The notes beneath the pieces are model-generated. The model searched no databases. It was not told the origin of the DNA and worked only from the letters and a program-made list of their open reading frames with translations. This document shows, piece by piece, positions 62,143 through 64,000 of a DNA stretch of 64,000 bases (positions are counted from its first letter, which is position 1; every line of letters begins with the position of its first letter). The translations under genes and the position numbers were made by a program. Source of the DNA: Fratercula arctica (taxonomy: Eukaryota; Chordata; Aves; Charadriiformes; Alcidae); assembly GCA_947846985.1 (NCBI GenBank), contig CANTUZ010000025.1:15064100-15128099 (forward strand), given 5' to 3'.

Positions 62143-63180
62143 CTTTAGAGCAGCTCTGTGATCAGTATTAAACTGAGCGAGTGGTAAGAATCATGCCCTG
62201 AGCTTGAATGAGATCTAGCATCCAGCTGAGCCACAATGAGCTCTGATTCAAGCTTCACCAATGTAGAAATAGTTACATCAATTTTATGCTCATGTAACCC
62301 AAATTGCCGTCTATCCATCTGACTTTATTTTTACAAGAGTCAATCTTCTTTACGTTTACAGTTCAGATAACATCTTTCCCATCTGATGCCTTTGTTTCTG
62401 CACTGAATTATTGCCTTTCAATAGAGCAGAAATAGCTAAGACTCTCTCCATCAAAGATCATTACAATTGTTACAAACCTTATCTGCACACATCCAAGCAA
62501 ATGTAATAATTTATGCTTCTAACACTCTGAATTTAAAACCACTAAAAATAATTATCATTGTGCTAAATAACTAGAGCAAAGGCTGTTCAAGCTAAGATTT
62601 TACAGCTCTGAGTCAAATCTGTTGTAGGTGTAAATTGAGGAATAGAGTAAGAATTACACTAACTAAATAGTGGAGCCAACCTTGCCAGTGAGCCTGGTTC
62701 CTAAGAGCAGCCGCAAAAGCCTCAAGCTCGCTGTTGTGTCTGGTTTATCATGAACCACTGCCTTTGATCAGAAAAGAGGGGCTGAGATGTGCTGAGGTTT
62801 ATTAACTGCAGGTGTAACATCCAAGGGTCCTCTCCCCAGAGGAACTTCACAGTCTGTGGTGACACCAGTGGGATTACAGCAGCAATACATGTGGCCCACC
62901 ACCTTTCAAAGCCATCATGTAAATACCAAATTTATTTTCCAGTAATGACACTGCAGGTAGATTGCTAAAATGGGTTACCCACATGGTAACCAGGAGATGT
63001 TTATAGCTTCAAATCTCTGTTTCTTGCCCATGTTTTTCATGCTCTTTTACCATGGCTACACACTTTCCATTTGCTGCTTCTCCCTGTAGTACAAATCTCT
63101 TCCCTCAGTTTTTAAGAAAGGCAGTTATTGTTTTTGCAATGGAGAAAAGCTGTTTCCATCAGAGGTGACGTGATAAGGGA
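62143..63180. other. Unassigned DNA between CR1 and env-like region
   Basis: I looked for pol or LTR sequence upstream of the env-like region and saw none. A stop (TGA at 63166-63168) closes the env leader frame on its upstream side. Confidence 0.5.
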
Positions 63181-63348
63181 ATGACTAAGACAAAGAGGCT
63201 CCAGCAAAGGCTGGAGGCCCAAAGACAGTTGAGTGGCGAAAGCAAGTACCTGTGCCCAGAAATTTGGAGGGTCGCAGAGAGATATCCCGAGCCTGCATCT
63301 TGTGAACAATGGAGTGAAGTGTGGTGGACCACCCAAATTGGAAGGTAG
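63181..63348 (+). pseudogene. Env-like leader frame, 55 codons
   Basis: An ATG at 63181 opens a 55-codon frame ending at the TAG 63346-63348. It is rich in charged residues at first (R, Q, E, K) and then carries LCPEIWRVAERYPEP and a WSEVWWT segment. This protein-like composition is unlike the competing frame that begins at 63233. The segment precedes, in a different frame, the surface-subunit-like sequence that follows. I read it as the N-terminal leader of a retroviral Env, separated from the rest by a frame change (or possibly a splice junction) near 63345. The homology assignment is from memory and should be confirmed by search. Confidence 0.55.
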
Positions 63349-64000
63349 ACCGTTGATGACGGGTGGATCAAGTGACCTAATATATGGAATAGGAGCAGAT
63401 GTGTTTGGAAGAGATCCAAGGGGAAGATTTAGAATAGACATACTGGAAAATAGCAGTCAAGCGGAAGGGACAACTATGACTACTAAACTCCCAGTAATAC
63501 AACAGTGGGAACCACTGAATGATCCAGCTTTGGTAACGGTTACCGAGATTAAAGATCTTAGACAAACATTTGAGATTGAGACAGGGTACGGTGAGATGAA
63601 TGCTTAGGTAGAATGGGTAAAATATACTGTTAATAGTTTGAACCAAAGCAATTGCTATGCTTGTGCCACAGGAAGGCCCACAGCACAGATCGTCCCTTTT
63701 CCCTTGGGGTGGATGAAAGATTCCGTAGGGATGTGGTGTATGATAGCATTATACCAAGAAAAGACCGCCTGGAGAAATGAGACTTGTCATTCACTTTCCT
63801 TACTGTTTCCTGCCTTGGAGTCTAGAGATGTTAAAGTGCCACCAGTATTTTCCACAGCAATTGGTAACCATACAGTCTGCCTCTCATGGCAGGGTGTGAA
63901 TGCTACCAGACCTGTGGGGGAATTCACCCTATGCACTGAAACTCTGAATGTGACCAAGGATGTAAGAGGAAACTACTCAGCGTTACGAGTGCCTCGGGCA
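63345..64000 (+). pseudogene. Retroviral Env surface-subunit-like region, partial at window end
   Basis: In one frame there are about 85 codons to a TAG at 63605-63607, and after that stop the same frame stays open to the window end. The later part carries NQSNCYACATGRP and VPFPLGW, a CxxC pair (CYAC) of the kind found in gammaretrovirus-type surface subunits, and further cysteines. Six N-glycosylation sequons (NQS, NET, NHT, NAT, NVT, NYS) fall within about 131 codons, and another (NSS) lies before the stop. Dense sequons plus cysteines are typical of Env surface glycoproteins. No furin site, fusion peptide or transmembrane segment is reached before the window ends. The stop and the upstream frame change make it a broken copy as given. 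Confidence 0.7.

Noticed and set aside
63233..63344. ATG at 63233 as the true start of the env-like frame
   Set aside because: The codons before about 63345 in this frame look unlike a leader, while the overlapping frame from 63181 has the more protein-like composition; the ATG is probably incidental.

Overview
The window looks like nuclear DNA of a bird. The evidence is CR1 LINEs whose 3' ends carry the avian ATTCTATG-type octamer tail, ERVL-type LTRs starting TGTCCTGGTTT and ending in CATGACA, and class II (ERVK/alpharetrovirus-like) LTRs with 6-bp target duplications. I could not recognise any host protein-coding exon, tRNA, rRNA, CRISPR array or bacterial feature. This is AT-rich intergenic or intronic DNA heavily colonised by retroelements. 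The elements listed here add up to roughly 23 kb, more than a third of the window. I can place it as a bird but not to species.

Layout. 1-4.0 kb is unique AT-rich DNA. 4.0-8.4 kb holds a CR1 3' fragment, an 82-bp LTR stub and a near-full-length but broken CR1 with an ORF1 esterase remnant and ORF2 endonuclease plus reverse transcriptase (RT). 10.1-10.7 kb is a solo ERVL LTR with a perfect 5-bp duplication. 15.3-19.1 kb holds a CR1 tail, an ERVL LTR and a class II solo LTR with a perfect 6-bp duplication. 20.5-26.0 kb is a minus-strand mosaic: a CR1 with complete 5' end but no 3' end, an ERV integrase fragment, and a second CR1 that starts again about 0.5 kb upstream of where the first stops. 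31.3-38.1 kb holds three more CR1 copies, one split by a nested ERVL LTR, plus an ancient CR1 relic. 41-51 kb has a CR1 tail, further ERVL LTRs, a palindromic MITE-like relic and a second class II solo LTR. 53.5-55.1 kb holds decayed ancient CR1/L3-like sequence and a perfect 14-bp hairpin. 57.0-57.65 kb is an ERVL LTR with a perfect 5-bp duplication. 59.85-62.14 kb is a young 5'-truncated CR1 whose RT frame is open for 735 codons. From 63.18 kb to the window end there is a retroviral Env-like surface-subunit region, broken by one frame change and one stop.

How the parts relate. Two CR1 lineages are mixed. Lineage 1 (copies at 4.0, 4.5, 31.7, 36.2 and 41.4 kb) encodes HKKDMDLLE near its C-terminus. 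Lineage 2 (15.3, 20.5, 22.7 and 59.8 kb) encodes [12 protein letters not shown]. The ERVL LTRs fall into a short form (10.1, 43.8, 50.9, 57.0 kb) and a form with a longer U3 5' end (4.47 and 33.6 kb; the 16.4-kb copy is cut off before that part but resembles the 33.6-kb one). The LTR nested in a lineage-1 CR1 gives a relative age. The most interesting items are the CR1-ERV-CR1 mosaic, the env-like region with no recognisable pol upstream, the palindrome at a CR1 5' junction, and the isolated perfect hairpin.
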